A DNA stretch of 64,000 nucleotides, taken from Corallococcus macrosporus. Its GTDB lineage: Bacteria; Myxococcota; Myxococcia; Myxococcales; Myxococcaceae. The DNA lies in contig NZ_JAFIMU010000009.1 in the NCBI RefSeq assembly GCF_017302985.1, positions 186,001 through 250,000 on the forward strand. The letters run 5' to 3'. Below, in pieces: positions 21,092 through 28,342 of this stretch. The notes beneath the pieces were generated by a model. That model saw only the letters and a program-made list of their open reading frames with translations. It did not search any database and was not told the origin of the DNA. Position 1 is the stretch's first letter. Each line of letters opens with the position of its first letter. Position numbers and translations under genes: made by a program.

Positions 21092-22126
21092 ATGACCCTC
21101 GCCTCTTCACGTCCCGCGCATGTCCGCATCCGCCCATCCCTCACAGCCGCGGAGCCGGAGGCCGAAGCGCCCGTGCCCGGCGCGTTCCTGCGCGCCGATG
21201 CCAGCCGCCGGGTTCCCGTCCGGTTCCAGGGGAGGGGCGCCTCGCTGGCCGGGCACCTCTACCGTCCTCGTGGCGCGGCCAGCACGGAGCGCACGCCCGG
21301 CATCGTCCTCTGTGGCCCCATTGGCAGCGTCAAGGAGCTGGTCGTGCCTCACTACGCCGAACGGCTGGCGGACGCGGGCTACACGGTGCTGACCTTCGAT
21401 CCCCGGGGCTTCGGCGAGAGCGAGGGCACACCCCGCTTCCACCATGACTCCAACCGCGTGGTGGACGACTACGCGAGCGCCGTCAGCTACCTGCTCACGC
21501 GCGACGACGTCGACCCCGCGCGCGTCGCGGCGCTCGGCGTGTGCATGGGCGGTGGCCATGCCGTCTCGCTGGGCGCGCGCGACAAGCGGCTCAAGGCCGT
21601 GATTGCCATTGGTGGCGCCTACAACACCGGCGGCATGCTCCAGAAGTTCATGGGCGTGGACGGGGCCGCCGCGTTCTGCCGGAGCATCAACGACATCCTC
21701 CAGCAGCAGTACGTGAACGGAGACGTGCGCTACGTCCCCGCCGTGGCGCCAGGGCTGTCCAAGGAGGTGCCGCTCGCGGTGATGCCCAACGCGGAGGCCC
21801 ACGGCTTCTACACGCGGAGCCAGGCGGACGCGCCCACCTGGGCGAACTTGATGACGGTGGGCTCCATCCTGTCGCTCTTCTCCTACAACGCGGTCGCCCA
21901 GGCCCCGCTGGTGGCCCCCACGCCGCTCATGGTCATCCACGGCACCCGGGACGGGACGATGCTGCCCGAGTACGCCCAGCAGGTCTTCGAGGCCGCGGTG
22001 GGGCCCCGGGAGCTGGTCTGGATCGACACCCAGAACCACGTCCAGCTCTACGACCAGCAGCCCTACGTGGACGAGGCCACCGCGCACGCCATCCGGTGGT
22101 TGGACCAGCACCTGGGCCGTCCGTAG
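21092..22126 (+). CDS. Alpha/beta hydrolase with Cys nucleophile (dienelactone-hydrolase-like)
   Basis: The 344-residue protein starts MTLASSRPAHVRI after AGGAG; an in-frame upstream start at 20933 lacks conserved sequence. The fold is clear: oxyanion region LCGPIGSVKE, FDPRGFGESEG, nucleophile elbow GVCMGGGH with Cys instead of Ser, Asp in IHGTRDGTML and His in DTQNHVQLYD. A Cys in G-x-C-x-G is the dienelactone hydrolase pattern, though the rest resembles larger hydrolases and transferases linked to polyketide pathways. It heads a plus-strand operon with a tautomerase and two double SnoaL-like genes, consistent with lactone or ester chemistry. Confidence 0.82.
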   Translation: MTLASSRPAHVRIRPSLTAAEPEAEAPVPGAFLRADASRRVPVRFQGRGASLAGHLYRPRGAASTERTPGIVLCGPIGSVKELVVPHYAERLADAGYTVLTFDPRGFGESEGTPRFHHDSNRVVDDYASAVSYLLTRDDVDPARVAALGVCMGGGHAVSLGARDKRLKAVIAIGGAYNTGGMLQKFMGVDGAAAFCRSINDILQQQYVNGDVRYVPAVAPGLSKEVPLAVMPNAEAHGFYTRSQADAPTWANLMTVGSILSLFSYNAVAQAPLVAPTPLMVIHGTRDGTMLPEYAQQVFEAAVGPRELVWIDTQNHVQLYDQQPYVDEATAHAIRWLDQHLGRP

Positions 22127-22195
22127 CCATCACAGCCGCCAGACGAAGGGTCCATTCACTGCCTCAACAATCCCTCACGCAAAGGATGTCGTGAA

Positions 22196-22501
22196 ATGCC
22201 AATCATCTCCATCCGCTTCATCAAGGACGTGGTCGCGACCCCGGAGCAGAAGAAGGAGCTGGTCTCCCGGATGACGGACACCTTCGTCAGCGTCCTCGGA
22301 GACGTGGTCCGTCCCTTCACGTACTGCCTCATCGAGGAGGTGCCGCAGGGGCAGTGGGGCATCGCCGGCGTGCCGATGCCGGACCTGCCCTTCCTGACGG
22401 GGGAGGAGTACGCGCGGATCTACAAGGACTCGAGCGACGTCATGAAGGCCGCCATCGCCCAGATGAGCGCGGCCAACGACAACGAGCCCTCGGATTCGTA
22501 G
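22196..22501 (+). CDS. 4-oxalocrotonate tautomerase-family protein
   Basis: The 101-residue protein starts MPIISIRFIKDVVATPEQKKEL after AAAGGA. Removal of Met leaves an N-terminal Pro, the general base of this family. The segment TPEQKKELVSRMTDTFVSVLG matches the first helix. It is longer than the classic 62-residue enzymes. It lies 69 bases after the hydrolase and 33 bases before a double SnoaL-like gene, so a keto-enol or unsaturated-acid step in the same pathway is likely. Confidence 0.85.
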   Translation: MPIISIRFIKDVVATPEQKKELVSRMTDTFVSVLGDVVRPFTYCLIEEVPQGQWGIAGVPMPDLPFLTGEEYARIYKDSSDVMKAAIAQMSAANDNEPSDS

Positions 22502-22534
22502 CGCACGGCCCCGCTTGGGAAAGGACGGATCCTC

Positions 22535-23443
22535 ATGGGAAATGAGCAGAACAAGGCCCTCTTGCGCCGCTGGCTGGACGAAGGCTGGTGCCAGGGCAAC
22601 GTCGACGTCGCGGACGAGCTGATCGCCACGGACTTCGTGGTCCACGGCGCGGGAGGGCAGGCCATTCCCTCCGGCCGCCAGGGCGTCAAGGACCTGGTGC
22701 GGGAGTGGCGCCGGGGCTTCCCGGACGGCCAGATGCGGGTGCTGGACGAGCTTTGCGAAGGAGACCTCGTCGGTGTCCGGCTTCTCTGGACGGGAACCCA
22801 CCTGGGCCCGTTCTACGGGGTCGCGCCGAGCGGCCGTCGGGTCACCTGCGTCTCGCTGGGCCTCGACCGGATCCAGGATGGGAGGATCAGCGAGGGCTGG
22901 GGCGAGCTGGACATGCTCGGCCTCATGCAGCGCATCGGCGGTGTGCCGGGGCCGGCGTCCAGCGCGCCACCCGCCCCGGGTCTGGCGGCGCCGACCCGGC
23001 CCGGGCCGGCCCCCTCGTCGGTCGCGGAGAACAAGGCGGTCGTGCGCCGCGTCCTCCAGGCCACCGGGGATTGGGACCTCGAGGCGATCCGTGAGGCGTG
23101 TGACACGGACCGCTACGTCGAACACGCCCCGGGCCGCAGCAGCCTCCCGCTCGAAGAGGCGCTCAGGGCGGACTCGCAGTGCCGGGCATCCCTGCCGGAC
23201 CTCCGCTTCACCCTCGACGCGGAGCGGATGGTGGCGGAAGGAGATCGCGTGCTCGTCCGCGGCACCTTCTCCGGGACGCACACGGGGGCGCCGCTGTTTG
23301 GCGCGCCTGCTTCCGGCAGGAGGCTGCTGTGGGGAGGCATCGACATCTTCCGCGTCTCGGAGGGCCGGCTGACGGAGCGCTGGCGGTGCTCGGACACGCT
23401 GAGCCTGATGCAGCAGGCGACCGCCGCGGTTCCGAAGCCGTAG
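22535..23443 (+). CDS. Tandem double SnoaL-like protein
   Basis: The 302-residue protein is a fusion of two SnoaL-like domains joined by a Pro/Ala-rich linker (about 145-165). Domain 1 (MGNEQNKALLRRWLDEGW to MLGLMQRIGGVPGP) keeps the family pattern TGTHLGPFYGVAPSGRR. Domain 2 (AENKAVVRRVLQATGDW to TLSLMQQATAAVPKP) keeps SGTHTGAPLFGAPASGRR. The ribosome site is AAAGGAC. The domains resemble the single proteins on the other strand, so the fusion probably arose from tandem duplicates. It may act as a built-in dimer. Confidence 0.85.
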   Translation: MGNEQNKALLRRWLDEGWCQGNVDVADELIATDFVVHGAGGQAIPSGRQGVKDLVREWRRGFPDGQMRVLDELCEGDLVGVRLLWTGTHLGPFYGVAPSGRRVTCVSLGLDRIQDGRISEGWGELDMLGLMQRIGGVPGPASSAPPAPGLAAPTRPGPAPSSVAENKAVVRRVLQATGDWDLEAIREACDTDRYVEHAPGRSSLPLEEALRADSQCRASLPDLRFTLDAERMVAEGDRVLVRGTFSGTHTGAPLFGAPASGRRLLWGGIDIFRVSEGRLTERWRCSDTLSLMQQATAAVPKP

Positions 23444-23479
23444 CGCGGTTGCGCACCCACTTCTGACTCAAGGACAGTC

Positions 23480-24388
23480 ATGACCACTGAATACAAGCAG
23501 CTCGTCATCCGGTATGTGGAAGAGGTCAACCGGGGCAACTTCGACGCGTTTGACACACTGGTCGATCCGGCGTTCATCGACCACGATCCCATCCCCGGGC
23601 AGCAGCCGGGCATCCCCGGGCTGAAGGACGCCTACCGGCAGTTCCTGACGGCCTTCCCCGACATCCACTTCACCTTCGAGGACGTCTTCTGCGAGGGCGA
23701 CCTCGTCGTGGGCCGTGGCGTCATCCACGGCACCCATCGGGGGACGTTCATGGGGATGGCCCCGACCGGGAGGCGCGTGCGCTGGACGGGGACGCGCCTG
23801 TTCCGCGTGCGCGGCGGCCAGGTCACCGAGGGATGGATCAACCTGGATCTGCTCGGGCTGGTGGCCCAGCTCAGCGCGCCCTCGGCGCAGCCGCTGCCCG
23901 CCGAGGTGGGGCCGGGGGACATCGACCTCCTCGCGAGGCCGGTCCCGCCCAACGGGGGAACGCCGGAGCAGAACAAGCCCGTCTTCCGCCGGATGATCAT
24001 GGAGCTGTGGAACCAGAAGTGGCTCGACATGGCCGACGTGCTCTTCACGCCCGGCGCCACGAGCCCCACCGCGCCGAACCTGCCCCCGGGGCCCAGCGGG
24101 GTGAAGCAGCTCGCCGGCATGTTCCTGAAGGCCATCCCGGACCTTCACATCGAAATCGAGCAACTGGTCGCGGAAGGGGACCGCGTGTTCGGCAGGTTGC
24201 GCGAGACCGGGACGCACACCGGCGACCTGGTGACTCCGGCCGGCATCATCAAGGCCACGAACAAGCCCGTCAGCTTCACGGAGATGGCCATCGTGAGGTT
24301 CGAGGACGGGAGGATCGCGGAGAGCTGGTACGACGTGGACATGGCGGGCCTGCTCATGCAGATCGGCGCGGTTCCCGGCCCGTCGTAG
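23480..24388 (+). CDS. Tandem double SnoaL-like protein, second copy
   Basis: The 302-residue protein is a second two-domain fusion, 36 bases downstream of the first. Domain 1 (MTTEYKQLVIRYVEEVNRGN) contains DPAFIDHDPIPG, HGTHRGTFMGMAPTGRR and LFRVRGGQVTEGWINLD. Domain 2 (about 155-302, PEQNKPVFRRMIMELWNQ) departs in the middle (TGTHTGDLVTPAGIIKATNK) but ends DMAGLLMQIGAVPGP like its relatives. AAGGAC precedes the ATG. It is the last gene of the hydrolase-tautomerase operon. Confidence 0.85.
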   Translation: MTTEYKQLVIRYVEEVNRGNFDAFDTLVDPAFIDHDPIPGQQPGIPGLKDAYRQFLTAFPDIHFTFEDVFCEGDLVVGRGVIHGTHRGTFMGMAPTGRRVRWTGTRLFRVRGGQVTEGWINLDLLGLVAQLSAPSAQPLPAEVGPGDIDLLARPVPPNGGTPEQNKPVFRRMIMELWNQKWLDMADVLFTPGATSPTAPNLPPGPSGVKQLAGMFLKAIPDLHIEIEQLVAEGDRVFGRLRETGTHTGDLVTPAGIIKATNKPVSFTEMAIVRFEDGRIAESWYDVDMAGLLMQIGAVPGPS

Positions 24389-24410
24389 CCGTTGCACCGG
24401 ATGGCGCAGC

Positions 24411-24448
24411 CAGAAGCCCAGCAACCCGGTGGGCTTGCTGGGCTTCTG
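24411..24448. terminator. Bidirectional hairpin terminator
   Basis: A perfect 14-bp stem (CAGAAGCCCAGCAA with its complement) with a 10-base loop lies between the end of the SnoaL-like operon and the convergent DUF3060 gene. Its right arm (TTGCTGGGCTTCT) recurs in the hairpin at 36229-36256. Confidence 0.7.
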
Positions 24449-24463
24449 AAAGAGGCCCGGCGG

Positions 24464-24835
24464 CTACTTCTCCTGCGTGACCTTGTTGTCCATGCCGGTG
24501 CGGCTGATCTTCGGCTTGGACTTGCCGTGACCGCGCTTCCAGGTGACGGAGTTGGAGCTGCCCGTGACCTCGATGGCACGGGTGGCCTCCACCTTCACCT
24601 TGTTGCCGGTGCCGGTCACGGAGACGCTCTTGCACTCGCCGGTCAGCGTCACGGTGTTGGACGCGCCGGTGACCTCCACCTTGGTCTCCGGCGTGCACTC
24701 GTGGGTCGAGGTCTCGCCAGAGCCGGTGATGTCGATGTCGCCCGCGCCCTCCGCGTCGTCCTGGGCGACGGCCGTCATCGGGCCGAAGGCACATGCCACC
24801 ATCATGAACACTGCTGCTCCAAGCTTCTTGTTCAT
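24464..24835 (-). CDS. Secreted DUF3060-like beta-repeat protein
   Basis: The 123-residue protein starts MNKKLGAAVFMMVACAFG after AGGGGAC, with a signal peptide likely cleaved at AVA-QD. The mature part repeats a short beta motif: VEVTGASNTVTLTG, VSVTGTGNKVKVEA and IEVTGSSNSVTWKRG, as in DUF3060 proteins, which are predicted to form small parallel beta stacks. There is an acidic N-terminus and a basic C-terminus. Its role is unknown; it is probably periplasmic or exported. It stands alone between the SnoaL island and the VOC/MarR pair. Confidence 0.75.
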   Translation of the reverse strand: MNKKLGAAVFMMVACAFGPMTAVAQDDAEGAGDIDITGSGETSTHECTPETKVEVTGASNTVTLTGECKSVSVTGTGNKVKVEATRAIEVTGSSNSVTWKRGHGKSKPKISRTGMDNKVTQEK

Positions 24836-24905
24836 CCGTGTCCCCTGTGAAGAGGTGCGAGCCTGCCCCCGCACGACGCCATCTACGTACCGGGTGACGA
24901 AAGAT

Positions 24906-25502
24906 TCAAGGAATCTCCCCCAGCGCCACGGCCAGCTCCGCGTGCTCCGCGAGCGCCTGCTCCCGCTCCTTCGCCGTCCCCGCGTCCGGCTTCTTCAGCG
25001 CCGCATCCAGGACCTTCGCGGCGGCGGCGTCATCGCCCTTGAAGTCGCGCAGGCGCCGGGCCGCCTTGAGCGCCTTGCCCAGGACGGTGGCCGGCGTGTT
25101 CTCGTCATCGCCATAGCCGGAGGGCTCGTCACGGCGGATGAACATGAGCGAGTTGCCGGAAGGGTCGGTGAGGGTGAAGCGCGTCTGTCCCTTCCGCATG
25201 CGAGTCATGCGTGGAAGCCCCCGGACGGGAGTCCGGCCATAGGCCTTCCGCAGCGCGTCCAGGAAGCGCGCGTGCAGCTCCTCCACCTCGTCCACGATGA
25301 TCAGACAGGTGCTGAAGGCCTTCGCCGGATCCAGGCCCTTCAGGCCGAAGAAGTGGAGCTGGGCGCCACCCCGGCGTGTCGCCGCGTAGGGGTTCGGCGC
25401 CTGCTGCCGGTACGTCACCTCGAACCCGAGCAGCGCGTAGAACTCGAGCGTCGGCGCGAGCTCCACGCAGGGGAGCGCGGGGATGGAGGTGTCACCCTTC
25501 AT
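24906..25502 (-). CDS. VOC-family (bleomycin-resistance-like) protein
   Basis: The 198-residue protein starts MKGDTSIPALPCVELAPTLEFYALLGFEV and has the bleomycin-resistance-like form of the VOC fold. The last metal-ligand Glu of glyoxalases is Met here (DPSGNSLMFIRR), so a binding or sequestering role is more likely than metal catalysis. A charged helical extension of about 60 residues follows the fold. It overlaps the end of the MarR gene by 11 bases, so it is probably that regulator's target and works in xenobiotic protection. Confidence 0.8.
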   Translation of the reverse strand: MKGDTSIPALPCVELAPTLEFYALLGFEVTYRQQAPNPYAATRRGGAQLHFFGLKGLDPAKAFSTCLIIVDEVEELHARFLDALRKAYGRTPVRGLPRMTRMRKGQTRFTLTDPSGNSLMFIRRDEPSGYGDDENTPATVLGKALKAARRLRDFKGDDAAAAKVLDAALKKPDAGTAKEREQALAEHAELAVALGEIP

Positions 25503-25965
25503 GGGAGTGGCCCTCCTCGGCCAGGTCCTGCTCAAGACGCAGCCGGGCTTCGCGGACGCCCTCGACCGCCGCGGCCAGGAGCTTCGGAGGGAGGCTCGAG
25601 CCCAGCCGGTCCGCCCACGCGGCATGCGCCTGCTCGACCTTGCGCAAGGCGCGGCGTCCGGCGGCGGTGAGCGAGACGCACTTCGCGCGCTGGTGATTCG
25701 GGTTCTCGACGTACTCCACGAACCCATCGCTCGCGAGCGCATCCGCCGTCTGCTGCACGCTCTGCCGCGCAAGCCCCATCGTGCGCGCCACCGCCGCCAC
25801 CGTGGCGGGGCCATGGTCGATGACGCCCAGCACCTGCCAGCGGGCGCTCGTCAATCCCGCCGGAGCGCTCAGCCGATCTCCGGCCTGGAGCAGCAGGCCG
25901 TTCAACTGGAACACCTCCAGCACCAGCGTGCTGAAGGTCTCTGCTTTCTGGGTAAGGGGAGGCAT
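25492..25965 (-). CDS. MarR family transcriptional regulator
   Basis: The 157-residue protein starts MPPLTQKAETFSTLV. The winged-helix region is SARWQVLGVIDHGPATVAAVARTMGLARQSVQQTADAL (about 40-77), with a charged wing at NPNHQRAKCVSLTAAGR. Such repressors usually act as dimers on palindromes overlapping their own promoter. Here two identical-arm palindromes (25967-25999) begin two bases before its start codon. It is translationally coupled to the VOC gene and divergent from the TetR gene. Confidence 0.88.
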   Translation of the reverse strand: MPPLTQKAETFSTLVLEVFQLNGLLLQAGDRLSAPAGLTSARWQVLGVIDHGPATVAAVARTMGLARQSVQQTADALASDGFVEYVENPNHQRAKCVSLTAAGRRALRKVEQAHAAWADRLGSSLPPKLLAAAVEGVREARLRLEQDLAEEGHSHEG

Positions 25966-25966
25966 T

Positions 25967-25999
25967 GACAGGAGCCTGTCATAACGACAGGTCCCTGTC
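25967..25999. promoter_or_regulatory. Twin palindromic operators between MarR and TetR genes
   Basis: There are two copies of GACAGG-N2-CCTGTC, at 25967-25980 (centre AG) and 25986-25999 (centre TC), with centres 19 bases apart. They occupy the whole 5' side of the MarR gene and lie about 30-60 bases before the TetR start. The spacing, near two helical turns, suggests two regulator dimers on one DNA face. A further CCGGTACCGG palindrome lies at 26008-26017. Confidence 0.65.
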
Positions 26000-26041
26000 C
26001 ATTGGCACCGGTACCGGGTCCGGCCGGGTATGCTCCCGCGC

Positions 26042-26743
26042 ATGCGCACCCAGGCAGTCCGTTCCCGGAGCAGGCGCGGGCGTCCTCCACGTCTCTCTCG
26101 GGACCTCGTGGTGGAGACCGCTGTCGTCCTCGTCCAGGAGCAGGGATTGCGGCAGCTCTCCATGCGGACGCTGGCTGAACGGCTCGGGGTCACGCCCATG
26201 GCCGTGTACAAGCACGTCGCGAACCGGGACGCGCTCGCGCTCCTGTGCGTCGAGTCCATCCTCGGGTCCGTCGCATTGCCGGAGGAGGGATTGGCTCCCG
26301 TGCCGTGGCTGCGGAAGCTCGCGGGCCAGCTGCGCGTCGTGGGCCTGCGGCACCGGGGCGTGATGGACTTCCTGTTGGAGGAGGGCCCCGTCGTCCACCC
26401 CGCGCTCGTCATCCTCGACAGGACGGTCCGCAAGCTGCACGCCGCGGGCATCCCCTGGAAGGAGGCGGGCGCGCTGCACAACACGTTCTTCTCCTGGCTG
26501 GCCGGAGCGGTCCGCAGACAGGAGCCCTGGGACGTGAGCACCCCGGGCGCACCGCCGCCCTTCGAGAGGTTCTTCGCGGCGGCGGAGGCGCTTCCCGTCG
26601 CGGAGTACCCGGGCCTGGCCCACAGCCTGCCTCACATGCGCGCCACGGATGTCGGGCGCGAATTCGAGGCCAGCCTCGCTTTCATGCTGGAGGGAATCCA
26701 GCGGCGCATCGACGCACGGCAGGACTCCCCGCGAACGCGCTGA
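26042..26743 (+). CDS. TetR family transcriptional regulator
   Basis: The product of 233 residues is taken from MRTQAVRSRSRRGRPPRLS; an in-frame ATG at 26030 would add four. The helix-turn-helix is MRTLAERLGVTPMAVYKHVANRDAL, typical of TetR proteins, preceded by a basic arm. The C-terminal ligand domain is ordinary in size. It is divergent from the MarR-VOC operon, and its stop lies 5 bases from the end of the convergent amidohydrolase gene. It may control itself and its neighbours through sites in the shared region. Confidence 0.88.
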   Translation: MRTQAVRSRSRRGRPPRLSRDLVVETAVVLVQEQGLRQLSMRTLAERLGVTPMAVYKHVANRDALALLCVESILGSVALPEEGLAPVPWLRKLAGQLRVVGLRHRGVMDFLLEEGPVVHPALVILDRTVRKLHAAGIPWKEAGALHNTFFSWLAGAVRRQEPWDVSTPGAPPPFERFFAAAEALPVAEYPGLAHSLPHMRATDVGREFEASLAFMLEGIQRRIDARQDSPRTR

Positions 26744-26748
26744 AGCCC

Positions 26749-28137
26749 TCAGCCCGCGCGGCCCAGCTCCCAGTGCGCGGCGAGCGCCTCGCGCTCACCC
26801 AGGAGCGCGGCCGGCCCACCGGCCCGGGCGAGCACCGCGTCGCGGGCCTCGATGACCCGGCGCCGCACCGTTTCGAGGTCCACGCCGAGCAGGGCGCCCT
26901 GGAACTTCGCCCATCGTCCGCGCACCATCACCGACTCGACGTTGCCCGCATGCGCCTGGAGCACCACCGCGTCACGGGGGCGGTTGAGCGGCGTCAGGTT
27001 CAGTGCTCCGGCGTTGAGGACGATGAGGTCCGCGTCCTTGCCAGGGCGCAGCGAGCCCGTGACGCGCCCCAGGCCCAGGGCTTCCGCGGCATCGAGCGTC
27101 ACCATGGGAAGCATGCGCTCCGCCTTGAGCGCGAGGACCCGCGACAGGCCCTCGCGCTCGTGGGCCCGCGCGCGCTCCACCTGGAGCGCCAGCCGCATCG
27201 CGGTGAACAGGTCGCCTCCGTTGCTGGAGACGACGTCGCACCCCAGCGTCGTCCGGACTCCCGCATGCAACGCGCGTCCGGTGGCAGGGAAGCCCATGCC
27301 CATCTGCAGCTCCGTTTCCGGAGTCACCGCGAGGGCGCCGCCGCTTCCGGCGATGTGTTTCAGGTCCTCCTCGGAGCTCCACGTGCAGTGGACGAAGAGC
27401 AGGTCCGGACCGAGCAGCCCCTCGGCCGCCATCCGCTGCACCTCGCTCGGGCCCGGCATGGGCCACGCGGAACAGTGGGCGGTGATGGGGACGCCCAGCT
27501 CGCGCGCTGAAAGGATTTCCGCCCGGCTCTGCTCCCAGGGGACCTGCATCTCCGTCAGCGCGATGCCCATTCGCACCAGGCCACCATCGGACGCAAGCCG
27601 GGTGGTGCGCAGGCGTCGGGCGTCCTGGAGCCGGCTCGCATGCGTTGGCAGCGCGGTGCTCGCCTGGGGACCGGCGGCATAGCCATACGCGAAGAGGGCC
27701 CGGATGCCGGCGTCCTCGAGCGCCGTGAGCGCGGCATCCGCGTGCTCGGGCGTCTCCATGCAGTGGGAGTAGTCCACGAGGGTGGTGATGCCCGCGTCCA
27801 GGGCCTCCAGGGCCCCGGCCAGGTTGGCGGCATGCAGGTCCTCCGGCCGGAACGCGGGCGAGAGCTTCACCCGCACCGCCGCCAGGTAGTCCATCACCGT
27901 CCAGTCAGCGCCCAGGGCACGCAAGGGCGTCTGCCACGCATGCCGATGCGAGTCGATGAGCCCCGGCATGAGCAGCTTCCCCCGCAGGTCGACGACGCGG
28001 CAGTCCTCGGCGCGCAGCTCGGGGGCCATCGCGAGGATGACCCCGTCCTCCACCAGGACGTCGCCTCGCGGCAGGTCCGGCTGTTCGGGGTCGCAGGTGA
28101 GGATCTCCGCTCCACGCAGCATCCATCGGTCGCCCAT
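26749..28137 (-). CDS. Amidohydrolase, guanine/chlorohydrolase (ATZ/TRZ) type
   Basis: The 462-residue cytoplasmic protein starts MGDRWMLRGAEILTCDPEQPD after AGGAGGA. Metal ligands are visible: GLIDSHRHAW (His-x-His), HCSAW, FVHCTWSSEE and the Asp in LGCDVVSSNGGD. This set fits mononuclear deaminases and hydrolases of the ATZ/TRZ and guanine deaminase branch. The C-terminus returns to the beta domain (GSLRPGKDADLIVLNAG). A double GTATAC site lies 28 bases upstream. The substrate cannot be read from sequence. Confidence 0.85.
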   Translation of the reverse strand: MGDRWMLRGAEILTCDPEQPDLPRGDVLVEDGVILAMAPELRAEDCRVVDLRGKLLMPGLIDSHRHAWQTPLRALGADWTVMDYLAAVRVKLSPAFRPEDLHAANLAGALEALDAGITTLVDYSHCMETPEHADAALTALEDAGIRALFAYGYAAGPQASTALPTHASRLQDARRLRTTRLASDGGLVRMGIALTEMQVPWEQSRAEILSARELGVPITAHCSAWPMPGPSEVQRMAAEGLLGPDLLFVHCTWSSEEDLKHIAGSGGALAVTPETELQMGMGFPATGRALHAGVRTTLGCDVVSSNGGDLFTAMRLALQVERARAHEREGLSRVLALKAERMLPMVTLDAAEALGLGRVTGSLRPGKDADLIVLNAGALNLTPLNRPRDAVVLQAHAGNVESVMVRGRWAKFQGALLGVDLETVRRRVIEARDAVLARAGGPAALLGEREALAAHWELGRAG

Positions 28138-28165
28138 CCGGTGTTCCTCCTGGAAGAGGGCAGGA

Positions 28166-28180
28166 GTATACACCGTATAC
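28166..28180. promoter_or_regulatory. Operator-like repeat GTATAC-ACC-GTATAC
   Basis: Two self-complementary GTATAC hexamers separated by three bases lie 28 bases upstream of the amidohydrolase ATG. The whole element is a 15-base near-palindrome. It is unusually AT-rich for this genome and well placed to block the amidohydrolase promoter. Confidence 0.55.
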
Positions 28181-28189
28181 CTTTTCTGA

Positions 28190-28342
28190 CGTGGCGCTCA
28201 GCGGACGACGCCGACCGCGAACGGAGTGAGCGTCCCGGCGCTGCCCATCGTGGCGGCCTGGCACCGGCGGCACGAGCCGGACCTCGCCCACGGTTGGCTG
28301 CGCCAACAGGTGCAGGCCGTGCTCACGGAGCTCACAGCCTAG
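28190..28342 (+). pseudogene. Remnant of a LysR-type regulator (C-terminal end only)
   Basis: A 50-codon open frame without a start runs to TAG at 28340. Its second half, reading LPIVAAWHRRHEPDLAHG then WLRQQVQAVL, is the conserved C-terminal signature of LysR-type regulators (LPxxxxWHxRxxxDPAHxWLR). No DNA-binding or sensor part precedes it: an in-frame TGA is at 28187 and the amidohydrolase gene starts beyond. Its last bases overlap the convergent DUF1624 gene. It looks like the leftover of a deleted divergent regulator of the amidohydrolase. Confidence 0.6.
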
